Shown here one piece after another: positions 1-9,826 of a DNA stretch of 64,000 nt. The stretch is from Cornus controversa (taxonomy: Eukaryota > Streptophyta > Magnoliopsida > Cornales > Cornaceae): the NCBI GenBank assembly GCA_026545225.1, contig CM048848.1:22794806-22858805 (forward strand), read 5' to 3'. Positions within the stretch are counted from its first letter, which is position 1; every line of letters begins with the position of its first letter. The translations under genes were made by a program, and so were the position numbers. Under the pieces are notes generated by a model that was given only the letters and a program-made list of their open reading frames with translations, was not told the origin of the DNA and did not search any database.

Positions 1-57
1 TTGGGATTCGGGGTCGGTCCGGGGGAGTCTCGGCGGTCCGAATTTCGGGGCGTGACA
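1..57 (+). repeat. 3' end of the LARD 5' LTR
   Basis: Bases 1-57 match the last part of the LTR at 2348-5266 (GGATTCGGGGT..., GGGGGAGTC, TTTCGGGG, terminal TGACA) and are followed by a primer binding site. Only the end is inside the window. Confidence 0.8.
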
Positions 58-60
58 GGA

Positions 61-72
61 TGGTATCAGAGC
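61..72 (+). other. Primer binding site, tRNA-iMet type
   Basis: TGGTATCAGAGC is the standard complement of the 3' end of initiator methionine tRNA used by plant chromoviruses. It lies 3 bp after the LTR end, and chromovirus D has the same site in mirror orientation at 58510-58521. Confidence 0.85.
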
Positions 73-2334
73 GCTAGGTTGGAATACCTAGGGATGACGG
101 GGAATGGACATATCCTATGTATGGTTGAGAAGGTTGGATTATGTATCTAATACCAAAATGGTATAAGGGCACTAGGTTGGAATACCTAGGGGCGATGGGT
201 AATGGTTGTGGATTTGAGAATTTATGGATTGCTAGTAAAATAGTAGGTTTGAAAAACCTAGGGCTTCAAAGTCATTGGCTCGAATACCAAAGGACAGAAG
301 GTCAAATCATGTGATGGTTTGTGGATATTCAGTGGTTGGTAGTTGTCTAGACGATAGGTGTTATTTCCTATGGACAACGGTGGAATGATTTGCTTGGTTG
401 GAGCAAATTCTAATGAAGATGAAAGTGTTGGTGTTAGAAAATTGATTTCTTTTGGTAATACTCCCAAAGTTGGTTGAGTTTGGATTTTGACTTGATGATC
501 CAATCTTGTTGAGTGAGCAACAAATTGATATTGCAAGAAATATTGCGAGTGTTTGAGTTCTAACAGATACTTAGGGGCTTATGATATATGGATAGATTGG
601 TGGGTGTTTGCCAATGAGTACAGATGATGAGAGTAGGTTGGTTCGAACCACTCTAGATTTTATGTTCTAGTATATGTGTCTACTAGGAGAAACTTGGCTG
701 TGTTTACACGCTTGCTCAGGCAGAGGATATGCCAGGATCGTACTTGGTCAGGGGTATTTTCCTAGTTTTAGCCTGAGGACTAGGGTATTGATTTATGTAT
801 CATATGTCATATCATGCATGGTATGTGTTTATTTGATTTAACATATTATATGTTATATGCTATGTGAGGTATGTGATTTATGTGACTGAGCATTGCATGA
901 GAGTGTTGCATTTTGCGTCACATGGTTAGTAGTGGCATGTAGTCACCACTTAGAAATTTTGATTTTGAGGAGTGATAAGCCTAGGTAGAGGTTTGGAGTG
1001 TGGTTGATTGGAATCTCGGGATAGACATGTGAATATAGACTTTGAAAACACAAGTCTAGCGTTGATGGAAATGGGGTATGAATTACCTTGAAGATTCAGA
1101 ACCAAGAGTTGGTGATTTAGAATTAGCGTTGCATTGATTGCACGACTATTGAGGATAGAGTTTAGTCAAATGACTAAGACAATTGGTGGTATTGTGATAC
1201 TGGGACTCTAAGCAGAGTATGTTTAAGGGGTGACTATTGAGATAGTCGGATGAAGACTCAGAAATGACCAAATTCTTTGAGTCGGTGAAACATATGATGA
1301 TTGTTACGTCTGAAAATAGGACATTGGGACTATGTGAAATGAATTGAGAAGTTGCATCATAGGTTGAATATAATGGTTAAGTGAAGGATAAGTTGGTAGT
1401 TGGTTAGAACCCTGACATGTAGTGTCTGAAGCAATGATGATTTCTTTTCATGAGAGGGAGGGGTGGATGCAATGGACGTAGTCTAGGATATACGCCGGGT
1501 TGGGTGTATGTGACTGTAGGTGATTATAGGTGACCCCAAACTCTTATTCGAAGGGATTGTCTGAGGTGAAGCTCTATATGGAAGGAATTCTTTCTAACTA
1601 TTAGCTAATTCCTTGGTGTGAAGGATAAAAATGAGAAACAGTTCTCCTCTTGAATAATAAGATTGTGAAACTAGTGGGATGTAAGATCCTGGACTTGGCA
1701 TTGGATTCCAACGGGTTGTAGTCTATGAGATTAGGCAGGATTATGTGGCTTGCTGCGGCGAGTACATTGTTATGTAGTTTTAATTGGCGAGTACACTGTC
1801 ATGTGCCTTGCTGGTGAGTGCGATTGTGATGTGCACTGGATTGATATGGTTTGTGTTGTGATGATGCCATGATATGGACTAAGCCTGGGTATGGTATGTC
1901 AGAGATTGAAAGTCATGTTTGATAATGAAAGAATGACTTTGAGTATCGATGGTCCCAAATGATGGGGATGTATCACTGTGGGTGATTGGTATGATTAGTC
2001 AAGGATATTACCTTAGACTAGAGATAGAGATTGACTGGATAGGTCTTGAGATAGAGACTGTGGACTCAAGGAAGCAAGTGCTTTGAGAATTGTGAAAGTG
2101 AACCGTACATGGGCTTAGAAATCACTCAGCCATGTCACGGAAGTGGTTATATTGCCTTAGGGCAGTTGAAACACACCAATTGTGTCAGACTTAAGTATTA
2201 TGAGTTAGGTGTTGCAAGTGTAAGGCCTAGGGTATATGAAAAGAGAAAGTGACGATTATTGGTGAGAATAACGTCTGGTAAGGACTGGTATGGAAAGACC
2301 ATGAGTATTCTAATTTCGAGGGCAAAATTTCTTG
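73..2334 (+). other. Non-coding interior of the LARD
   Basis: No gag, protease, RT, RNase H or integrase motif is recognisable in any frame; the few short open frames (such as 258-536 and 2198-2416 on the minus strand) have no family resemblance. Just after the PBS, a segment containing GGTTGGAATACCTAGGG occurs at about 77 and again near 175, with a looser third copy near 250, suggesting local duplication of the leader. The last part (about 2310-2346) resembles the 3' end of chromovirus D. Confidence 0.6.
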
Positions 2335-2347
2335 AAGGTGGGGAGGT
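2335..2347 (+). other. Polypurine tract of the LARD
   Basis: GAAGGTGGGGAGG lies directly before the LTR start TGTAG. Chromovirus D has AAAGTGGGGAGG at the same place (53605-53620, minus strand). Confidence 0.75.
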
Positions 2348-3540
2348 TGTAGTGACCCTGACCAATTTTGGCCGGTTTACCGATTTCTCATCATTTTCAC
2401 TATAAATGCGTTTCAAATGATGTTATGGATGTTTCGAGAGTGGGAAACATGTTTAGAAGGTTAGTTTGAGGTTTATCAAAGTTTTCGGGATATTTAGAAA
2501 AGTTTGACTTTTTGGTCAAATCGGGGTCCGGGATGCAACTTAAGTGGGCCTGGGAATCCAGAAAATTTTAAAAAATATTTAATTTTAAGAATGACTTAGA
2601 TGAAATATTGAGAGAGTAGAGGAAGTGATTTTGAGACTGTAGGAGTTTTCAGAATCGAAAACTGAGTCTGGGAAGGTGCGTTAAGTGGCCTGGGGGTATT
2701 TTGGTCTTTTGCGACCTAAGGACTTTAAATATCAGATATGGCAGGGTTATTTCATATCTCTAATGCAGGCCGGCCATGGCTTCTTTCTTTCTCTTCTTTC
2801 TTCCTCCTCCTTCTCTCTAAGTTTTGGAGGCCCTCGGGTGTGACTCGTGATCTGCCGAATGAGGGAGATACGTAGGGGACGGCTAGGGCTTCCCTTTGAA
2901 CCGATCAAAGTGGTGGTTTGGCAAGATAGACATCACTGGAATTTTGGTAAAGTGCTTGGAAGGTCTTCATTTTTGAGGTAGGGGTATTCTTTCTCATCTA
3001 CTTGTCGATTCTAGGGTTTCGGGTGAATTGGTGAGAGGTAAGGGTGTGTATTGCATGTTTTAGATATGTAAGAGGGGTGGGATAAGGTATCTTTATTCTT
3101 CTCTTGAGTCTCTTGTATGCAATAGATGTGTATCTCCTAATATGCATGATGTGAGGGACAAATGCATGAAAATGTGAGAGAGTGAGAGCATATGTGCTTA
3201 ATGTGATGTACATGTGTGATTATGTGCATGTGAGACATATATGTGCTATATGTTGTAAGTGAGTTAAATGCATGCTATCTTTGTATGAAAAATGTGTGCA
3301 TTGGTGAAGTATGACTAAAATGTGCTTAGGTGAAGTTTTGTGTGCATATGTGGATAGTATGCTATGTTTTACATGTATAGGTAAATATATGTGTGGTGTT
3401 GTGGAGATGAAATGCATGCTATGTGTTTATTCAATTAGCATGTGTATTGTGAAGAATGAATTTCGAATGCTTGATTCATATATGTCCGAAATGCATGTAT
3501 GGGGCCTTTGTGAGAATGACGGGGAGGTATGAAAGGGTAA

Positions 3541-3805
3541 CATTTTCACCTTGGAGTATGTGATGACTCGGTGAAACTCTTAAAATGATTCAACCACCTG
3601 GGAGTATGTGATGAGTTGGTGATGAATTCCAAAACTATCCAGTCACCTTGGAGTATGTGAGGACTCGGTGATAGTTAATCTAATTACCTTGGAGTATACG
3701 ATTACTCGGTGATAAATTACTTAACCACCTTGGAGTATGTGATGGCTTGGTGATGAATTCTAAAACCAACTAATCACCTTGGAGTATGTGAGGACTCGGT
3801 GGCGA
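3541..3805 (+). repeat. LTR minisatellite, CACCTTGGAGTA unit
   Basis: Six imperfect repeats of about 50-60 bp, each with a core like CACCTTGGAGTATGTGA followed by ACTCGGTGA. The same unit in inverse orientation forms the minisatellites of both D LTRs (52110-52370 and 60040-60295), so it is an ancestral LTR feature of this chromovirus group. Confidence 0.85.
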
Positions 3806-3879
3806 TATTGGAATTGTGTGGAGAAAATGTCTCGGTCACATGGTTGGTCAAGAATCATGTTGGGATATCGGGTTGAGTC

Positions 3880-3898
3880 CGAGAGAGAGAGAGAGAGA
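3880..3898. repeat. GA microsatellite
   Basis: An uninterrupted GAGAGA run inside the LARD 3' LTR. The corresponding place in D reads TCTCTCTC on the plus strand but is shorter. Confidence 0.9.
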
Positions 3899-4584
3899 CA
3901 TGTGGATGAAGTTGCTTTCATTTGATTTATGAAGCATGATATGTGTTCAATGCATTCCTATATATATATGCATTGTTATGAATGGACATGACGTGTGTTG
4001 AATGATATGTGAAATGTTATAACAGGCATTCATGTAGGCCGTGTCGGGTCGGCACTTAGGTGGGTTGGGGTATCTCTACTGAGCCGCAGTGGTGCTCACC
4101 CCTTTATTCTAAATACTTTACAGATAAAGTGTCGATGACGGATGGGACATGAGTGTCCAAGTGGAATTCTAGTAGCACGTTGCTATCTTTTGAGTTTTGA
4201 GTATTTTTGTCGCTGTCCATGCCGGCTTGTGGCATGTGACTTATTTTTGAGTTGTAGTTATACTTTGGACATATGTACTTTTGATGTATATATTAGATTA
4301 TAAACTTGTTGGGTGTGGAAAGACAGCGGTTTAATTTATGCGGTGCCCATGGTGGCATTTAGTTCATTTGATGATGCTTTCATAGCAAATGGAATGTGTT
4401 TATGGAAGAGAATGATTCATTTTGGTGTATGAATTCAATTATGAATGTGATCTTTAGTGTGAGATTAATGTTGGAACCTTTCATTTATGTTATTGATCAT
4501 ATATGAGGGGTCCTAGGATTATAGAATGTTGATTGGGCTTCATGTGGACCATGTATAGGGTTGTTGGAAGTCCTAGGAGGTGCA

Positions 4585-4770
4585 TTTCGATCGTGCGAAA
4601 TGTCTATTTCGCACAATCGAAACCCTCATTTTGATCGTGTGAAATATTGCAGGTCTAAGGTCCTGAGAGGGTGAAAACTTCGTACAATCGAGATATTTTT
4701 CGCACAATCGAGATGCCAGTTTCGCACAATCGAAATCACATTTTCACACAATCGAAATTACTATTCACAA
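4585..4770 (+). promoter_or_regulatory. Cluster of TTTCG...CGAAA dyad motifs before the LARD LTR promoter
   Basis: About seven short motifs of the form TTTCGCACAATCGAAA or TTTCGATCGTGCGAAA occur within 190 bp, ending about 90 bp before a TATA-like box. The D LTR has TTTCGATTGATCGAAA-type motifs at the equivalent place. Function is inferred only from position and repetition. Confidence 0.55.
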
Positions 4771-4860
4771 CATTTTTCAAAACTTCATTTCGACGTAATT
4801 TCTTCGTTCTAGATTGGAATTGATTGTGGTTATTTTTGAACTTGAATATTTTTGGATCCT

Positions 4861-4869
4861 CTATATAAT
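4861..4869 (+). promoter_or_regulatory. TATA-like box of the LARD LTR
   Basis: CTATATAAT follows the motif cluster at the place expected for the U3/R border. The start site would lie about 30 bp downstream. Confidence 0.5.
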
Positions 4870-5266
4870 GGTGTAGGTATCACTTTCAGATTCCAAACAT
4901 AGTGAGTTCTGAGGCTTGAAAGTAAGTGATTCTCAAAGGTATGGGCAAGTAAATTTACACTAAGGTGTGTGATTCGATATAGGGCCCATGGGGATTGGTT
5001 AAGATGGATTTGTATGCATTTATATGTAAGAATTGAGTTAAGCTTCTGTGGTGAATGAGGGTAATGAGGGTCTATTAGGCTAAATAGATAGTTTAACCTC
5101 CGGTTCTCCGAGAGTTAGAAATCGGGGCATTATAGCATGGTATCAAACCTTGATACTAATGATGAGTGTAATTGAGATTGTTCACGGGGTTGAGTGAACG
5201 GGTTCACACTCGGGATTCGGGGTAGGTCTGGGGGAGTCAGGGCGGTCTGGGTTTCGGGGTGTGACA

Positions 5267-5717
5267 GTATACCCTGCCTTGTGCCCTCTGGTCCTGTGCT
5301 CCACTAGCCTGAAAACCTGACTAATGTGTGGATACACTAGGGGTAAATCCCTTCATTGGTCTTGCACTCTGTGCAGACATAGGTGGCTGTGGTGGAGGCA
5401 ATGCTCGATAACCCAACTGTGCGGTCACTGTCTGTGCCAGCCACTGTTCAGCATTCTTTCCACTCTGAGCATTTCGACCATGCTATGGACACTACCTCCT
5501 CATATGCCATTACTACCCACAACTATAGCAAGTCATCGCACTAGGCGGCATCATAGACTGACTTTGAGATGCTCTCATAGGTGCTATCGAAGGATAATTT
5601 GTCTTGTAGTGTCCTGGTTGCTTACACTTGTAGCACACCCTCTCTGGCGTAATATATGTCAAAGGCAAAGGAATTATAGGTGTAGAACGTGCCATACATA
5701 GTCCCACCGAACCCACT
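5267..5717 (-). pseudogene. Chromovirus gag C-terminus with two zinc knuckles, broken
   Basis: Read leftward from 5716, the frame has a first CCHC-type knuckle, CYKCKQPGHYKTNYP, in which the last Cys is replaced by Tyr. A second knuckle starting CYSCG keeps the CX2CX4HX4C spacing but has two stops inside it and another before the final Cys. Downstream come AQTVTAQLGYRALPPP-like linker residues and QGRVY at the left edge, where D reads SRGRVFTFA. This is therefore the gag-protease border of another chromovirus copy, cut at 5267 by insertion of the LARD. Gag would bind genomic RNA in virus-like particles; this fragment cannot. Confidence 0.7.
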
Positions 5718-6007
5718 GTATAATCAAACTAATTATGACATGATTTTGTCACTCTAAAATATATTAGCAATTCAAGTCAGACAACAACTTAAACAGAAGC
5801 CAAGGGACAATGTCAATTCTCTCTCTCTCTTTACTTTTTTTTGAAAAACTTTTTTATGCAAAATCTTTTTGCATATTATGTAAAATATATTCGAAGTGGG
5901 ATCAGTTAAAGTTCTGAAACAATGAGAGCAACAAATCTTTTATTTGCCACAAATTAAATAATTAAAAAGATTAATAAAAATAAACTTTTGAAGAGCAAAG
6001 AAAGATA
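5718..6007. other. Unassigned spacer
   Basis: AT-rich sequence with a short TC microsatellite near 5815-5832 and no coding or repeat signal I recognise. It may be more of the interrupted chromovirus or host intergenic DNA. Confidence 0.4.
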
Positions 6008-6196
6008 TGCTTGCACGGGCTAGCTCAGCTGGTAAGGCCTTTAGGGATACTCCCCTTAGTTCTCTAGTTAGAGACTCACGAAAGGTGAGGCTTCAACCAA
6101 AATTATGCTTGTGGTTTGTGACTGATTGTGTGCATATGGAGTTTGCAAACCATCCGAGAGTCTAAAGTGGCTCACGAATGGATTGATTCGTCATTA

Positions 6197-6230
<34 letters not shown>
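6008..6230 (+). mobile_element. tRNA-derived SINE candidate
   Basis: TAGCTCAGCTGG at 6021-6032 is a perfect RNA polymerase III A box, and AGTTAGAGACTC at 6066-6077 is a B box with two differences from the usual GGTTCGAGACTC. The head therefore resembles a tRNA with an enlarged A-to-B distance. A unique body of about 120 bp follows and ends in an AT run at 6199-6228. No clear target duplication was found. A decayed tRNA gene is the alternative, but the spacing and the AT tail fit a SINE better. Confidence 0.6.
6199..6228. repeat. TA microsatellite at the SINE tail
   Basis: About fourteen TA dinucleotides in a row directly after the tRNA-related segment. Plant SINE tails often end in simple repeats. 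Confidence 0.85.
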
Positions 6231-6619
6231 ACAAATAGGGCAGATGAGATATCCTTGAAAAAGAAAAGGTAAAAGAAGAAACACCAAATACTCGCACAAA
6301 TGAAGGAAAAATCGAGAAAAACAAATAGTCACTACCAACAAAGACTAATCATTCGACCCTCCCAATGCATGTTTGGAACTTGATGGTCAAACTAGCCTTA
6401 TATAAGTCCATCAAAGAACCAAAACATCCTTTTCTTCTAGGACTTCTAATAATCTCTGCCATGGAATATTATATGCCACGAGCTATGGACTGCCCTGCCA
6501 CCCATAACCCATCTAATAAAAATATTAGTATCTCCCTATATTAAACATTGACAAAACTGCCACATTCGAAACAACCTTGAGAATCTCCAAAAGAGCTAAT
6601 ATCTCCAATAGCAATATGG
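6231..6619. other. Unassigned DNA left of the copia LTR
   Basis: No recognisable gene. A minus-strand stretch at about 6350-6465 stays open for some 38 codons but matches no family I know. If the copia LTR ends near 6620, this is the original target DNA of that element. Confidence 0.35.
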
Positions 6620-6706
6620 TGTCACCCAGCTTAGAGAACCTTGTGAGTTACGCGATGCGAAAACAACTGTGAAAGTTACTTTTAAAACCTAGAGGGAGTG
6701 ATTAGG
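6620..6706 (-). repeat. Outer part of the copia 3' LTR, split by the A array
   Basis: The sequence ACCTAGAGGGAGTGATTAGG continues across the array into TTAACTCGC at 40482. Joined without the duplication it gives the CCTAGAGGG...GAATAGGTT-like motif common in plant copia LTRs. The LTR end is placed near TGTCACCC at 6620, but this edge is uncertain. Confidence 0.5.
6702..6706. other. Left target-site duplication of the A array (TTAGG)
   Basis: TTAGG directly precedes LTR-a. The identical TTAGG directly follows LTR-d at 40477-40481, so the outermost LTRs behave as the two ends of one insertion. Confidence 0.85.
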
Positions 6707-8214
6707 TGATTCATGTGTGAGTGTGACTCAAAAAGTATATCAATTAAAATTTTCCACACTTCGCAATAGAACGAATTCCTTGCAGAATAGGGCTATCGAA
6801 AGGGGTATCGTACCTCAAGGATTATGGTCTGACGAGTTGGAATACTGAATTAATTTTAATTAAATTTATAAGAAAAGAATTCTAATTTTAAACTAGTTAA
6901 AAAGATAAAATAAAACAAATCAAAGTAGATAGAAATTACAGATAAGATGAGAGAAATCTAGAGTATTTGACTTCACCACTAACTCCACAATCAATGGTCA
7001 ATTGAATCAACTATGGGGAATTACATCATGCATAAGTGGTGTCAGTGGCTACAAGCTCACCTTCATCCGTCAAAAAGGTCATATATGATTAAGGCTAAGC
7101 GATGGACTATCTTCGATTGGCATGGGCCATCTGCCTAACTACTTTAATCTAGGGTGCAGTATGGTTCATCTTCTCTAGGCATAATCCATCAAAGCTCTTA
7201 ACAATATATTCAGTGATTACCATTGTGTAATAATCGCTCTCATGATCACAGAAAACAAGAGAGATTGAGTTCAATAACAACAACTAAATATCTAAGACAA
7301 GATAAGAAATCATTGAGATTGAATTTACAAGACTTTTATTGCTCAATTCTATAATAAGAATCCTCTGAATTACACAATCTATGCATGTATATAAAGGTCC
7401 CCAATAATTAAAACAATCAAACCATTCATACTTTGTTAGGACTACATCAAAACCCTAGTGGATGAACTAGCCGCTCATGGTAGAAGAAGAAGCCTCAACT
7501 GTTGAAGAAGAAGGCATCATCTTCATGAATTACGCGTATGACTTCGTTCTCTAATGGCTCTGCAAATATGTTTCTGTTCTCTTCTCAGCCCTCTCAGACT
7601 CACCAAATCTCTCTGTAATCTCCCCTCCAATCTTAGGCTCTTATTCTTCACTTTTTTTCCCAAGAGAATACACCAAAGTCCTAATCCAATTAGGAATAAA
7701 TTAGGGTTTCCCGCAGCACTATTAGGTGGGTTTTTCCTGCTGACTTCGGCCCAACGTTTGACCCACTAGAAGTCCAATTTATAGAATTTTCATGAAATAG
7801 AAAAGTGTGCAGAATCAAATTTCGTTCAACTTTAAGCAAAAATTATGTCGATTTGAGGCTCAAAAATAAGACTTCTGGCCCGTTTTCCAAAATGGGATTA
7901 AGACTGTATTATGCGCAGATTTGGGCTTCAGGCCCAAAACCTTCTTAAGCAGCTGTAATTCTCTTGGACCTCTTCCTTGGGCTGATTTGAGTTGAAATAA
8001 ATGGTTGAATGAATCTCCTTTGATGTAGACTTCATCTAACCATCTTGGATGTCTTCTTTAAAAGCCGAAAAGCTTGGTTTTAACTGAAATAATCATTAAG
8101 GCCCAGAAAAATAGAAAACACTAAAACCAAAGTAAAATAACAAAATAATCTATCAGTAAGAGAATAAAATACATAAGTTAAGAGGCTAGAATGCGTAACA
8201 TTCAACGCGGATCA
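6707..8214 (-). repeat. LTR-a of family A (1508 bp)
   Basis: In plus coordinates it runs from TGATTCATGTG to CGCGGATCA, that is TGATCC...CA on the element strand. It matches LTR-b and LTR-c over its full length. A TATATAAAG sequence lies at 7388-7396 on the plus strand, and its reverse also reads as a weak TATA on the element strand. A plus-strand ORF conserved in LTR-b, -c and -d is broken here by a stop at about 7550. Confidence 0.9.
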
Positions 8215-8227
8215 CACCCCCAAACTT
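8215..8227 (-). other. Polypurine tract of unit 1
   Basis: On the element strand AAGTTTGGGGGTG directly precedes LTR-a, the classic Athila/Tat type tract. The same 13-mer recurs at 9465-9477 and 9604-9616. Confidence 0.85.
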
Positions 8228-9826
8228 ACATATTGCTAGTCCCTTAGCAATAGAATAAAACAAAACTAAAATAAAGGAAACTAACAAATATTAACTAAAC
8301 TACCCAACTCCAGTTTCTTGGAAGAAACGATTGTATTTAGCATATGCAACAAGCTTTTAAACCCCTAGGTTCCCCCTAGTGGACGAGTATAGTCTCGTGA
8401 GGGTTTTCAGAAATGTTACCCACAAACATTCAAAATTCTATTTCAACATTAATTCAAGAAAAAGATTATAATACATAGTTACAAACTTGGATTCAAGAAT
8501 AATTTCAACTTTCAAATTCCATAATTCAAATCAATGGTACCCATGCATAATTCACAACAACATATCTCAAAATAACCAACTCTAGCTCCCTCTTGTAAAG
8601 TGAACTAGTAGTCCTCTCATGTAGCATAACCAAGCTCTGAATATATTAAGGCACATACCCCTTCAACTCACTAGCTCCCCTTATTGAAATCATACTTCCC
8701 AACATGCATACATGACTTTTCATTTTTTTTTTCATTCTTTTTTTTTTTTTATTGCTTTATTGGTGGTGCAATGTCTTGATCGATTAAGCTTTCTAAAAGA
8801 TCCATGTAGCAAGCTTTCAGTCAGTGACTCCCAAACCAGATGGCTTTAGGGCACTAGGCTTTAAGATACCCTGAAGAGCTAATTACTCTAATCAATCAGG
8901 CTACAAATCAAGACAACCAATGCTCATCTTTTCTCACCCTTTCACTTTTGACGCGAACACTCCGTGCTTCCTGAGGCATAGAGGCCCGGTTACTCATGAA
9001 AAGGATCAAATTGATTTGCTTATTCATCACATTTTTTCATTGAAGTCAAGTAAAACACATTATCGGTACTCATTCTCAAGAGATACTAATTAATATCAAG
9101 CATATGTAACTCAATAAGTCAAAACCAAAGTTTATACCCAATAAGACTATGCTAGTGTGTTTGTACATGTAAGGGAACTAAAATCAATCACTCCAAAATA
9201 TGTTATTGCAAACCATGATTAAAACCACATAATTTAAACCATAGTTTTCAAAAATTTAAAACATACTCAAAAATTGCAAGTTAAGCACCTACATAAGGTA
9301 TTAATCCTTTGAATAATGTCAAAACATTCTATCTAAAAACAAAACAAAAGAAAATAAAAAAAAAACAAACTAAGAAAATAAAATAAACTAAAATCCTAAT
9401 ACAAGAAGAATTTCACAATTTTTTTTCCCCATATTGCAATAAAGCACACAAATAGGCATCGCCTCACCCCCAAACTTAAACTGTACATTATCCCCAATGT
9501 AATATCAATCAAAGCAAAGAGAAGAGTAGGAACGATGTTACCAGAAATTCGGAGTAGTGGAAAGAAAATAGAGCACACCACTAGCATGAAGGCAATGAAA
9601 GCACACCCCCAAACTTGGATGTTTAAACCTGTCAAAACAAACCACTAAACCCCAAAGATCAAGTGAAATAGTATGGGTGAAAATAAATATGGAAAGGAAA
9701 AATCCTAAAAAAAAAATATATATTTTTTCCATTTTTCATTTTTTTTTTGAGAAATAAAAATCTAACTACAAAAAGAAAAATAAAAACTAAAAATAAAATA
9801 AAATACAAAAGATAGATACCTTCCTG
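8228..9826 (-). other. Long 3' non-coding region of unit 1
   Basis: 1.6 kb between the third ORF and the 3' LTR, AT-rich with T and A runs (around 8725-8750 and 9715-9750). It holds two extra copies of the polypurine tract (9465-9477, 9604-9616); the first is accompanied by CATTGGGGATAATGT on the element strand. No coding sequence is supported; short open frames at 9396-9635 and 9538-9732 are by-products of composition. Confidence 0.7.
9465..9477 (-). other. Internal copy of the polypurine tract, unit 1
   Basis: AAGTTTGGGGGTG identical to the tract next to LTR-a, about 1.25 kb inside the element, preceded by CATTGGGGATAATGT. Equivalent internal copies exist in unit 2 (18606-18618), E (61491-61503) and B (32992-33004). 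A further copy lies at 9604-9616. Confidence 0.75.

Larger units (their letters stand above)
1..5266 (+). mobile_element. Large retrotransposon derivative (LARD), Tekay-chromovirus related
   Basis: The block has the end of a 5' LTR (1-57), a tRNA-iMet type primer site (61-72), about 2.3 kb without coding capacity, a purine tract and a complete 3' LTR (2348-5266). The last bases of both LTRs match and end in TGACA. Its LTR shares structure with chromovirus D further right: TG-start after a GGGGAGG purine tract, a CACCTTGGAGTA minisatellite, a motif cluster before the TATA box and the GGGGCGTGACA-type end. I infer a non-autonomous relative that keeps only cis signals. The 5' LTR begins outside the window, so no target duplication can be tested. 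Confidence 0.75.
2348..5266 (+). repeat. 3' LTR of the LARD (2.9 kb)
   Basis: The LTR starts with TGTAGTGACC after the polypurine tract and ends with GTGTGACA. It carries a six-copy minisatellite (3541-3805), a GA microsatellite (3880-3898), a cluster of TTTCGCACAATCGAAA-type motifs (4585-4770) and a TATA-like box (4861-4869). It corresponds segment by segment to the D LTRs but is clearly diverged. The following bases GTATA are the candidate right target duplication; the left one is outside the window. Confidence 0.8.

Noticed and set aside
258-536. Minus-strand open frame of 92 codons in the LARD interior
   Set aside because: No family resemblance, and no initiation context or conservation to test.
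3541-3805. CRISPR-like array (regular repeats with spacers)
   Set aside because: Repeats are imperfect, spacers are related to each other, the DNA is a plant LTR and no cas genes exist.
5324-5701. Plus-strand open frame of 125 codons
   Set aside because: It is the antisense of the decayed gag with zinc knuckles on the minus strand; its Cys and His are a by-product.
6011-6085. tRNA gene
   Set aside because: A and B boxes are present, but the A-to-B distance is too long, no acceptor stem forms, and an unrelated body and AT tail follow; SINE is the better call.
6350-6465. Host gene fragment on the minus strand
   Set aside because: About 38 open codons only, no convincing match to LINE RT or any other family when read in three frames.
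9396-9732. Envelope-like hydrophobic proteins in the A 3' region
   Set aside because: Short overlapping frames over the internal polypurine tract; the homologous frames in units 2 and 3 are not kept.
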